A stretch of 5,335 nt of DNA from a bacterium (lineage in GTDB: Bacteria > SZUA-182 > SZUA-191), in NCBI GenBank assembly GCA_003230535.1, contig QIEW01000444.1, positions 1 through 5,335 of the forward strand, in the 5' to 3' direction. This document shows positions 1 to 4,457 of the stretch, one piece after another. The translations under genes and the position numbers were made by a program. The notes under the pieces were generated by a model. That model did not search any database. It was not told where the DNA came from and saw nothing but the letters and a program-made list of their open reading frames with translations. Numbering within the stretch: the first letter of the stretch is position 1; every line of letters starts with the position of its first letter.

Positions 1-29
1 AATTGTCACTATAAGCTAATTTTCCGATT

Positions 30-64
30 CCCCCCTTTGGCAAAGGGGGGCAGGGGGGATTTTA
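30..64 (-). repeat. C/G-rich palindromic dispersed repeat, copy A
   Basis: A perfect inverted repeat, with arms at 30-38 (CCCCCCTTT) and 42-50 (AAAGGGGGG) around the loop GGC. It is followed by a G-run tail ending in ATTTT at 52-64. Read on the minus strand the element is AAAATCCCCCC, then CTG, then the hairpin. Three further copies (96-128, 1035-1067, 1121-1160) share this plan of an AAATC-plus-C-run tail followed by a C4-6/TTT-loop-AAA/G4-6 hairpin, which marks it as a dispersed repeat family of REP or miniature-element type. No coding capacity is seen. Confidence 0.75.
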
Positions 65-95
65 GAGAGTAAAATCGGGATAATTACAACTTCTA

Positions 96-130
96 AATCT
101 CCCCCAACCCCTCTTTTTCAAAGAGGGGAG
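96..130 (+). repeat. C/G-rich palindromic dispersed repeat, copy B
   Basis: Same plan as the copy at 30-64 but in the opposite orientation. The tail AAATCTCCCCC (96-105 and flank) is followed by a hairpin with arms CCCCTCTTT (108-116) and AAAGAGGGG (120-128) around TTC. The A-to-G substitutions in one arm are matched by compensating bases in the other (CTC against GAG), so the pairing is conserved although the sequence has drifted. With copy A it forms a tail-to-tail inverted pair ending about 75 bases before the start of the methyltransferase gene. Confidence 0.7.
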
Positions 131-205
131 CAAACAAAATTTATGTCGAACTCAGGTTAATTAGGGTTTGAGAGGGTTCATAAATAATCATTCGGGAGGA
201 CATGG

Positions 206-928
206 ATGAAATCAAAGGGCAAATTATACGGGGTTGGGGTCGGGCCGGGCGATCCGGGGTTAGTTACTTTGAAAGCTAAGGCTGTCTTGGAGAAGGTATC
301 GACCATCTTTGTCCCCCGCGCCACCACCAAATCCAAAAGCCTGGCGGGACAGATTGTCCGTCAGGTGTTAACCCGACCTTATCCTATGGCAGAGCTGACC
401 TTCCCCATGACCAAAGATCAGGCCGTCCTGGAGAAGTTCTGGCGGGAAGCCGCCGCACAAGTAGCGGCCGTTGTGGAAGCAGGGAAAGAGGCGGCCTTCG
501 TCACCTTAGGCGACCCTTTGCTTTACAGCACTTACATCTATCTGCTGAGGATGCTAAAAACAGATTATCCCCAAGTGGAAGTAGAAACGGTTTCGGGGAT
601 AACTTCCTATTCGGCGGCGGCGGCCAGATTGGGAATATCGTTAGCCGAAGGCGGGGAAAAGGTAAGCATCATCCCCGCCGTGCAAAATCTACAGTCCTTA
701 CCACAACTACTGCCGCTATTTGAGACTACGGTACTGCTAAAGATAGGCAGCCGCCTGGAGCAGGTAATTCAGATGCTGGAAGATGTCGGTTTGCTGGGTA
801 ACTCCTTATTCATAAGTCATATCGGCGAACCGGAAGAATACATAGAAACCGATCTTCAAAAACTCAAAGGCAGGGGCTCAAGTTTGGGCTACCTTTCCAT
901 TATTATAGTGAAGCGTCCCGCCCGTTAG
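206..928 (+). CDS. cobI: Precorrin-2 / cobalt-factor II C20-methyltransferase
   Basis: A tetrapyrrole methylase of the CobI/CbiL family. It transfers a methyl group from S-adenosylmethionine to C20 of precorrin-2 (aerobic route) or cobalt-factor II (anaerobic route) in corrin ring synthesis for vitamin B12, in the cytoplasm. Visible motifs are the N-terminal GVGPGDP loop (residues 11-17), LGDPLLYST (101-109), the VSGITSYSAAAARL segment (129-142) with the adjacent SLAEGGEKVSIIP typical of this subfamily, and VLLKIG (176-181). At 240 residues it is of normal family length and looks intact. The ATG at 206 sits 5 bases after GGGAGGA (194-200). An ATG at 202 is out of frame. No other cobalamin gene is visible on either side and no B12-riboswitch box is seen upstream. 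The aerobic and anaerobic enzymes cannot be told apart from the sequence alone. Confidence 0.93.
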   Translation: MKSKGKLYGVGVGPGDPGLVTLKAKAVLEKVSTIFVPRATTKSKSLAGQIVRQVLTRPYPMAELTFPMTKDQAVLEKFWREAAAQVAAVVEAGKEAAFVTLGDPLLYSTYIYLLRMLKTDYPQVEVETVSGITSYSAAAARLGISLAEGGEKVSIIPAVQNLQSLPQLLPLFETTVLLKIGSRLEQVIQMLEDVGLLGNSLFISHIGEPEEYIETDLQKLKGRGSSLGYLSIIIVKRPAR

Positions 929-1034
929 GTTTTCCCCGGCAGTTACTTAACCGGTAGAGAAATTCCTAAATAACGTTACCACAATCTGTCACTATTCAAG
1001 AAACTCTATCGAACAAAGCGCCCACACGGGTTTA

Positions 1035-1067
1035 AATCCCCCCTATCCCCCTTTAATAAAGGGGGGG
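1035..1067 (+). repeat. C/G-rich palindromic dispersed repeat, copy C
   Basis: The tail AAATCCCCCC (1035-1043 and flank) is followed by TAT and a hairpin with arms CCCCCTTT (1047-1054) and AAAGGGGG (1058-1065) around AAT. Orientation matches the copy at 96-130. The hairpin lies downstream of the methyltransferase gene but lacks a T-run, so I do not call it a terminator. Confidence 0.72.
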
Positions 1068-1069
1068 AA

Positions 1070-1150
1070 CTTGTTAATCTCCAGGGGAACCCGTTGTCTC
1101 CCTCATTGGAAGGGGAACCTTTTGTCTCCCCCTTTGGCAAAGGGGAATTA
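1070..1150 (+). repeat. Three imperfect tandem units derived from the palindromic repeat
   Basis: Three head-to-tail degenerate units, each with the order TGT(TAA)TCTCC ... GGGGAA. Unit 1 is at 1070-1092 and looks internally deleted. Unit 2 is at 1093-1120, with CTCATTGGAAGGGGAAC. Unit 3 is at 1121-1150, with CCCTTTGGCAAAGGGGAA. Unit 3 keeps a perfect hairpin core and units 1 and 2 look like decayed copies of it. This indicates local tandem duplication of the repeat core followed by decay. Confidence 0.5.
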
Positions 1151-1160
1151 AGGGAGATTT
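1121..1160 (-). repeat. C/G-rich palindromic dispersed repeat, copy D
   Basis: Hairpin arms CCCCTTT (1129-1135) and AAAGGGG (1139-1145) around GGC, followed by AATTAAGGGAGATTTTT. On the minus strand this reads as the AAATCTCCC tail followed by the hairpin, the same orientation as the copy at 30-64. The loop GGC and the TTTGGCAAA core are identical to that copy. With the copy at 1035-1067 it forms an inverted pair whose hairpin ends face each other. Confidence 0.72.
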
Positions 1161-1166
1161 TTCATA

Positions 1167-1204
1167 GCCACAAATAGCTTTGCGGTATTTTATCTTATTG
1201 TTTT
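1167..1204 (+). terminator. Possible intrinsic terminator (plus strand)
   Basis: Stem GCCACAAA (1167-1174) with TTTGCGGT (1179-1186), loop TAGC. Seven of eight positions pair, counting one G-T, with one A/C mismatch. It is followed by the T-rich stretch 1187-1204 (ATTTTATC, then TTATTGTTTT). It could end plus-strand transcripts from the methyltransferase gene, but it is about 240 bases past that stop and the T-tract is interrupted. This is a weak call. Confidence 0.3.
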
Positions 1205-1237
1205 AATAAACCGAAAAAATGGGATTTCCTATACTAT

Positions 1238-1615
1238 CTAGTTAGCCACCGCTCCCTGAGGTGCCAAGATACCCATAGAAGATCCCTTATCCACCAGATA
1301 ACTGGTGGTTACTTTATCCCCTTTAAACTCTAACACCAAATCCTTTTCCTTGGTATTTCCATATAGGAGAATAAAAAATCCACTCTTGTTCTTATATCCC
1401 CAGTATTCGGTTCCCCCGACGTTGGCAACGACATCCGGCACCCCTAGGGTCTTGAGTATACCCGACCTGTTTTGGCCATTGATCCCGGAAGGAACATTAA
1501 TGTCGAAATAGGTTACGTTAGCCTTACCGAAACTGCCAAAGGCACAACCCAACACCGAAACTCCCATAAAAAATAACGCAAAACAAAACCCTAAAACCTG
1601 CACTTTCCCGCGCAT
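1238..1615 (-). CDS. Small lipoprotein, BamE/OmlA (SmpA)-like, distal paralogue
   Basis: A 125-residue protein with a short positive N-terminus, a hydrophobic segment (about residues 7-22) and a lipobox VLGC with the lipidated cysteine at 24, so it is probably an envelope lipoprotein. The mature part has the outline of the SmpA/OmlA (BamE-like) fold: a helix with GQNRSGILKTLGVP (about 47-60), then GGTEYWGY (67-74), then KEKDLVLEFKGDKVTT (about 89-104). In BamE this order is 'GM..EEV...LG.P', an aromatic strand, and a final LxxxFxxGKV strand. It is roughly 55-60% identical by my hand alignment to the protein encoded just upstream (1630-2022), including the C-terminal DKGSS.GIL and AVAN. The start ATG (1613-1615) follows a GAGGGAG site (complement of 1621-1627) at 5 bases. 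The 14-base gap from the upstream gene implies co-transcription. The BamE-like role is inference from the motif pattern, and the actual function is unknown. Confidence 0.82.
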   Translation of the reverse strand: MRGKVQVLGFCFALFFMGVSVLGCAFGSFGKANVTYFDINVPSGINGQNRSGILKTLGVPDVVANVGGTEYWGYKNKSGFFILLYGNTKEKDLVLEFKGDKVTTSYLVDKGSSMGILAPQGAVAN

Positions 1616-1629
1616 ATTATCTCCCTCTT

Positions 1630-2022
1630 TTAATTAGCAACAGCCAAAGGCGCTGTCAAGATACCAATGGATGACCCCTTATCTATTAAGTAAGTGGTTT
1701 TTACCTGGTCACCCTGAAATTCCAAGATTAAATCCTTGGCCTCCGTCATACCAAAGGAAACATAAACCCAGAGGTACCAACCATTATGATTCCGATATCC
1801 CCAGTACTCGGTTCCTCCTTCAGTAAGCACATAGCTAGGATTACCTAAGATTCGTGTAATAGCGGACTTGTTCTGGCCAATAAGCCCCGAAGGCACATTA
1901 ATGTTAAAAGCATCTACATTGGCCTTGCCAAACTCCCCCATAGCACAACCTATTTGGGAAACCACCAATAGCAACAAAGCTGAATATAAGCCGATTAGTT
2001 TCCACCGTTTTTTCCTGATCAT
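1630..2022 (-). CDS. Small lipoprotein, BamE/OmlA (SmpA)-like, proximal paralogue
   Basis: A 130-residue protein, first gene of a two-gene operon. The N-terminus is strongly basic (MIRKKRWK), followed by a hydrophobic stretch (9-21) and a lipobox-like SQIGC with cysteine at 26. Glutamine at the -3 position is unusual, since Leu, Val or Ile is the norm, but the aligned cysteine in its paralogue supports lipidation. The mature domain repeats the paralogue's order: NINVPSG, GQNKSAITRILGNP, GGTEYWGYRN, KDLILEFQGDQVKTTYLIDKGSS. It differs mainly by a three-residue longer loop (VSFGMT region). The Shine-Dalgarno is very strong: the complement of 2029-2037 reads GGGAGGTGA, 6 bases from the ATG. The pair looks like a tandem duplication that has diverged. 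The match to the BamE-like fold is by motif order only. Confidence 0.83.
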   Translation of the reverse strand: MIRKKRWKLIGLYSALLLLVVSQIGCAMGEFGKANVDAFNINVPSGLIGQNKSAITRILGNPSYVLTEGGTEYWGYRNHNGWYLWVYVSFGMTEAKDLILEFQGDQVKTTYLIDKGSSIGILTAPLAVAN

Positions 2023-2052
2023 ATATTTTCACCTCCCTTCATTTGCCTGGTG

Positions 2053-2069
2053 AGCTACCAAGGATAGCT
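2053..2069 (-). promoter_or_regulatory. Small hairpin at predicted 5' end of lipoprotein mRNA
   Basis: AGCTA (2053-2057) and TAGCT (2065-2069) can pair around a 7-base loop. The start site predicted from the promoter at 2075-2103 falls near 2068, so the transcript would begin with this stem. A 5'-terminal stem of this sort may stabilise an mRNA. The stem is only 5 bp and could be chance. Confidence 0.25.
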
Positions 2070-2074
2070 TACCA

Positions 2075-2103
2075 AAAATATCACACCTAAAATTAGCGGT
2101 CAA
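2075..2103 (-). promoter_or_regulatory. Sigma70-type promoter of the lipoprotein operon
   Basis: On the minus strand, -35 TTGACC (complement of 2098-2103; 5 of 6 consensus bases), a 17-base spacer, and -10 TATTTT (complement of 2075-2080; 4 of 6). The -10 is preceded by TGA, giving an extended -10. The predicted start near 2068 leaves a leader of about 45 bases before the ATG at 2022. Confidence 0.6.
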
Positions 2104-2240
2104 GAATAATTTGCCAAATTTGATTGCAAAAGATACGGATACAACTTGAAGCAGTCACTCCTTGTTAGGAAGGGAATGTCTCAGGTATCTGTATGGTTAT
2201 GCTGTGAATTCTTACGAAAATGCAACCAAATTCTTATCTC

Positions 2241-2269
2241 TGGACAAAATTTTAAAATTAGTCTAATAT
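2241..2269 (+). promoter_or_regulatory. Promoter of tRNA-Gly
   Basis: -35 TGGACA (2241-2246; 5 of 6), a 17-base spacer, and -10 TAATAT (2264-2269; 4 of 6). The predicted start, near 2276, lies only a few bases before the mature tRNA 5' end at 2279. The A/T-rich spacer and immediate upstream position fit a tRNA promoter well. Confidence 0.62.
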
Positions 2270-2278
2270 AAGCTAGAA

Positions 2279-2354
2279 GCGGGCATAACTCAGTTGGTAG
2301 AGTACAAGCTTCCCAAGCTTGGTGTCGCGGGTTCGAATCCCGCTGCCCGCTCCA
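2279..2354 (+). tRNA. tRNA-Gly, anticodon CCC
   Basis: A complete 76-base cloverleaf. Acceptor stem GCGGGCA pairs with TGCCCGC, the D stem is ACTC/GAGT with loop AGTTGGTA, and the anticodon stem is CAAGC/GCTTG with loop TTCCCAA. The anticodon CCC is at 2312-2314. The T arm is GCGGG-TTCGAAT-CCCGC. The discriminator is T (U73), as expected for bacterial glycine tRNA, and the CCA end is encoded at 2352-2354. It reads the glycine codon GGG. It stands alone rather than in a tRNA cluster, 46 bases before the 3' end of the convergent gene at 2401. I see no integrase or duplicated 3' end that would mark it as an integration site. Confidence 0.96.
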
Positions 2355-2400
2355 TTTGGTCTCCGCCGGTAGGTACGCTAAGTTTTAAACGTAGTTTCTG

Positions 2401-3993
2401 TTACTGGTTGGTAAATTTTTCGAGAACATCTTTGGCTGCCGCTCTTACATCCTCATCCCGATCTTCTGCGGCCTGCTGTAAGGGGCCGATAGCTTTGTCA
2501 TCGCCTATAGCCCCCAGGGCCGCGACAGCATCTTCCCGCACCCAGGGGTGTCTATCCTTAAGCGCCGCCATAACCAGAGGATCGACCGCAGATTTATCTC
2601 CTATCTTCCCTAACAGTCTGGCCGCCTCCCCGCGCCGCTCCGCATCCTGATCTTCAAGGAGAATGAATATTACTTGATCTACGGCAATTTTATCCTGGTG
2701 AGACCGTTGCCAGACAGCTAAAACAGACTCAGGATCAACCAGCTTTATTTCTTCTAAACGTTCCCTCAGTTGATCTTCATCCTCTATCCCCTCGTCAAAA
2801 TAAACATAATCGGAATTGCTTTTATATTTTTCAATTATACCCTCTTCAATTAAGTTTAGGGTTAACTCCGGCTTCTGGAAATCAGTTTTGGCGACAAACC
2901 CTTTGGTCAGCAGAAGCTCAATGCTCGGCGGCGAGCCCTCAGACCTCTCTCTCTGGTTAATAACCACTACGTGTATCGTAATCTCAGGCTGGATGTAGCC
3001 CGAGGTATACACCGTTACTTTTTCAGACAAATTTGCAGTAATCTCTGTTGGATCCACCGTTATCCTGATTCTGGGTTTCCGCTTGGAAACAATCTCACTG
3101 GAAACAAGTTCAATGGTGGGCATCTCTTCAGTAACAATCTCGATGGAAACAATCTCAGTGGTTGGCATATCTTCAATAACAATCTCGCCGGCAGCAATAT
3201 TGTCAGTATCTATTCCTTCGGTCACGTTTTTATCGGGAAGGGTTTCGTCCGTGACCCTATCGCCTAGAACAACCGTCTCCGGGGCTGCTTCTTCATCAAC
3301 AAACTCCTCCTCAGACACCTCGGCAGGAACAGACTCGATAATTGCATCCTCAGAAACAAGCTGCTCCGCAGACATTTCATCAAGAGCGGATTCGATAATT
3401 TCATCCTCGACAACTTCCGCGCAGATGAGTTCAGAAGAAGATTTTACGGCAATTATTTCTATGTCCGGCAATTCAGAGGTTATTTCCACCTCCTTACTAA
3501 TCGGGTCTGAACCGATTAGCCGCTGAAAGAATATGTAAGGCGGAACGGCTTCTGTCTCAACCTTCACTTCTCCATACAGTTTCAGCTTCACTTTGGGCTG
3601 CCGGGCATCATTGGTATATACATAGATTGATTTGGCAACCGGACCCTTTTGTCTGGCAGATTCATAGACCACCGCCAGCTCGCCTGTTTTCTGAGGCGCT
3701 ATCCGGTCTGCTGAGAGCGAAGCCATGGTACATCCACACCCCGTTTCCACCCGTTCTATATGGAGCTTCCCCCGGCCGGTATTTTTAAACTTAAACCGGT
3801 GGGTGACTTGTTCCCCCTGGTAAATTGCGCCGAAATTATATTCCGGTTCCGCAAATTGGATATGAGGCTGGCCCTGGAAAATAGACCATCGGTCTAGCAG
3901 ATCTCCTCCAAAGATCCCTTGGGCAGACACATAGCCTGGAAAAAGCAAACTGAACATCATTGTTAATATTAGACTCTTAGGTATTATTTTCAT
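2401..3993 (-). CDS. Exported DUF1573 / HEAT-repeat protein with acidic repeat insertion
   Basis: A 530-residue protein with a signal peptide (hydrophobic about 7-20) and a likely signal peptidase I site after VSA (residue 24). Residues 45-145 form a DUF1573 domain of Ig-like beta-sandwich type: EPEYNFGAIYQGEQVTHRFKFKNTG-like strands (49-73), the conserved GCGC motif (85-88), IAP (98-100), and YVYTNDARQP (124-133). A second, similar domain seems to start at 148-195 and resume at 304-345 (RITVDPTEI ... VTVYTSG..QPEITIHVVV). Between the halves lies a roughly 110-residue Glu/Asp/Ile/Val-rich insertion built from short repeats. After an undefined linker (about 350-435), three HEAT/PBS-lyase-like repeats of about 32 residues follow (438-469, 470-501, 502-530). 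Start ATG at 3991-3993, with GGAGA (complement of 4001-4005) 7 bases upstream. The likely site of action is the periplasm or cell surface, as a binding or scaffold protein. The function is unknown and no catalytic residues are seen. Confidence 0.88.
   Translation of the reverse strand: MKIIPKSLILTMMFSLLFPGYVSAQGIFGGDLLDRWSIFQGQPHIQFAEPEYNFGAIYQGEQVTHRFKFKNTGRGKLHIERVETGCGCTMASLSADRIAPQKTGELAVVYESARQKGPVAKSIYVYTNDARQPKVKLKLYGEVKVETEAVPPYIFFQRLIGSDPISKEVEITSELPDIEIIAVKSSSELICAEVVEDEIIESALDEMSAEQLVSEDAIIESVPAEVSEEEFVDEEAAPETVVLGDRVTDETLPDKNVTEGIDTDNIAAGEIVIEDMPTTEIVSIEIVTEEMPTIELVSSEIVSKRKPRIRITVDPTEITANLSEKVTVYTSGYIQPEITIHVVVINQRERSEGSPPSIELLLTKGFVAKTDFQKPELTLNLIEEGIIEKYKSNSDYVYFDEGIEDEDQLRERLEEIKLVDPESVLAVWQRSHQDKIAVDQVIFILLEDQDAERRGEAARLLGKIGDKSAVDPLVMAALKDRHPWVREDAVAALGAIGDDKAIGPLQQAAEDRDEDVRAAAKDVLEKFTNQ
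3085..3186 (-). repeat. 15-residue (45-base) coding tandem repeat in the DUF1573 protein
   Basis: Residues 270-284 (EIVIEDMPTTEIVSI) and 285-299 (EIVTEEMPTIELVSS) are a direct repeat, and EIVS at 300-303 begins a third copy. An underlying 15-base, five-residue period is visible in the DNA: GGAAACAATCTC and relatives recur on the plus strand at 3086, 3101, 3146 and nearby. The repeat extends the acidic insertion and is kept in frame. The pattern suggests growth by replication slippage or unequal recombination. Confidence 0.8.
3292..3405 (-). repeat. 19-residue (57-base) coding tandem duplication in the DUF1573 protein
   Basis: Residues 197-215 (DEIIESALDEMSAEQLVSE) and 216-234 (DAIIESVPAEVSEEEFVDE) align without gaps. 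The DNA also aligns: TTCGATAATTTCATCCTC in one copy against CTCGATAATTGCATCCTC in the other. This is a second repeat type in the same acidic insertion, distinct from the 15-residue unit further downstream in the protein. Confidence 0.75.
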
Positions 3994-4064
3994 CTTGTTG
4001 TCTCCAAGGGGGACGATAATCAGTTAAACATAACATATTTGAGGGCTGTCTTTCCACCATATTA

Positions 4065-4079
4065 CCCGAATAATTCGGG
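4065..4079. promoter_or_regulatory. Perfect 15-base palindrome, possible operator
   Basis: CCCGAA-TAA-TTCGGG, a perfect inverted repeat with a 3-base centre, 72-86 bases upstream of the ATG at 3993 of the DUF1573 gene. Its size and position fit a dimeric regulator's operator, but no regulator gene is present and no second copy of the site was seen, apart from a loose AATAATCGGGGATT match near 4216. Confidence 0.3.
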
Positions 4080-4150
4080 ATTTATAACACGCTCGGAGTT
4101 GGTCGCTTCCATAGGAATAGTTTTCGGTAATTTGTATAAGAATTCTGTTT

Positions 4151-4179
4151 TTGACCGTTGTTTTGTAACTAGCTGTATT
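4151..4179 (+). promoter_or_regulatory. Possible promoter of an orphan RNA
   Basis: -35 TTGACC (4151-4156; 5 of 6), a 17-base spacer, and -10 TGTATT (4174-4179; 4 of 6). The predicted start is near 4186. The next plus-strand signal downstream is the terminator at 4290-4319, so transcription from here would give a short RNA rather than a comF message unless the terminator is read through. Confidence 0.35.
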
Positions 4180-4185
4180 CAAATA

Positions 4186-4319
4186 ACATCGTCAATGTTT
4201 TCCGTGGATTTATGAATAATCGGGGATTAAAGCTATTAATATTTACAATACATTTCAGGCTATTATCAAAAGTAAGATCACCCTAACCGCCGGGATGTTA
4301 CTTTGTACCCGGATTTTTT
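4186..4319 (+). ncRNA. Candidate orphan small RNA or attenuated leader
   Basis: About 134 bases bounded by a promoter-like pair (4151-4179) and a terminator-like hairpin with a six-T tail (4290-4319), with no plausible ORF between them. The terminator has no plus-strand gene upstream of it, which is what prompted this call. It may be an independent small RNA, or a conditional terminator in a long comF leader. I recognise no known RNA family. Entirely inferred from signals. Confidence 0.25.
4290..4319 (+). terminator. Intrinsic-terminator-like hairpin with T-run
   Basis: CCGGG (4290-4294) pairs with CCCGG (4308-4312), and TAC pairs with GTA inside (4299-4301 with 4305-4307) after a 4-base bulge. 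A then TTTTTT follows at 4313-4319. The orientation fits plus-strand transcripts only, because the minus strand has no T-run after the stem. It lies upstream of the comF promoter. Confidence 0.5.
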
Positions 4320-4340
4320 GTTAAGTTAATAGATTTGATA

Positions 4341-4369
4341 TTGTTGTAAAATAATAAAGGTGATATAAT
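4341..4369 (+). promoter_or_regulatory. Promoter of comF
   Basis: A consensus -10 TATAAT (4364-4369) with TTGTTG (4341-4346; only the TTG matches) at an ideal 17-base spacing, in an A/T-rich context. The predicted start near 4376 gives a leader of about 115 bases before the comF start codon, which includes the hairpin at 4399-4424. Confidence 0.6.
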
Positions 4370-4398
4370 TTAAGCGTATAGGAATATTCTTTTGCTGT

Positions 4399-4424
4399 GG
4401 TGTCAGGAGTTACCTCCTGACACC
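4399..4424 (+). promoter_or_regulatory. Perfect 11-bp hairpin in the comF leader
   Basis: GGTGTCAGGAG (4399-4409) and CTCCTGACACC (4414-4424) are exact complements around the loop TTAC. There is no T-run after it, so it is not an intrinsic terminator. The right arm plus one loop base, CCTCCTG (4413-4419), is also exactly complementary to CAGGAGG (4478-4484), the comF ribosome binding site, so the hairpin could compete with a site-blocking pairing. It may instead be a dispersed palindromic repeat, and genome-wide copies would tell. Confidence 0.55.
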
Positions 4425-4457
4425 TGCTAATAAAGGTTATCATGGTATGATGCCTGT

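Larger units (their letters stand above)
929..1237. other. Convergent intergenic region with repeats
   Basis: A 309-base gap between the 3' ends of the methyltransferase gene (+) and the distal lipoprotein gene (-). Positions 929-1030 show no supported feature apart from a short CCGG...CCGG inverted match near 937-955. Positions 1035-1160 are filled by C/G-rich palindromic repeats, and 1167-1204 holds a possible terminator. I see no convincing ORF or RNA gene. Confidence 0.6.

Noticed and set aside
30-128. A CRISPR-like or integron-like array from the repeated C/G-rich motifs
   Set aside because: Copies differ in orientation and sequence, spacing is irregular, and there are no cas genes or integrase. 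A dispersed palindromic repeat explains them.
1-205. A cobalamin riboswitch upstream of cobI
   Set aside because: No GCCACTG-type B12 box or matching stem set is present. The region is largely palindromic repeats.
1030-1068. Repeat hairpin as the cobI terminator
   Set aside because: The stem is strong, but it is followed by AACTTG rather than a T-run, and it is explained as a copy of the dispersed repeat.
2279-2400. tRNA-Gly as an integration site of a genomic island
   Set aside because: No integrase, no duplicated tRNA 3' end in the window, and the neighbouring gene is a normal convergent CDS.
2294-2650. A plus-strand open frame of 118 codons starting inside the tRNA
   Set aside because: It begins within the tRNA-Gly and then runs antisense to the HEAT-repeat coding region. 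It has no ribosome binding site, and its Ser/Ala-rich composition is a shadow of the minus-strand gene.
3083-3526. A plus-strand open frame of 147 codons, very rich in Ser and Thr
   Set aside because: It is the antisense reading of the acidic repeat insertion. The low stop frequency follows from the repeated Glu/Asp/Ile/Val codons, and no start signal is visible.
4213-4287. A 24-codon frame in the divergent spacer
   Set aside because: It has only a poor ribosome binding site (GTGGA) and no recognisable features. It overlaps the candidate RNA, which better explains the flanking signals.
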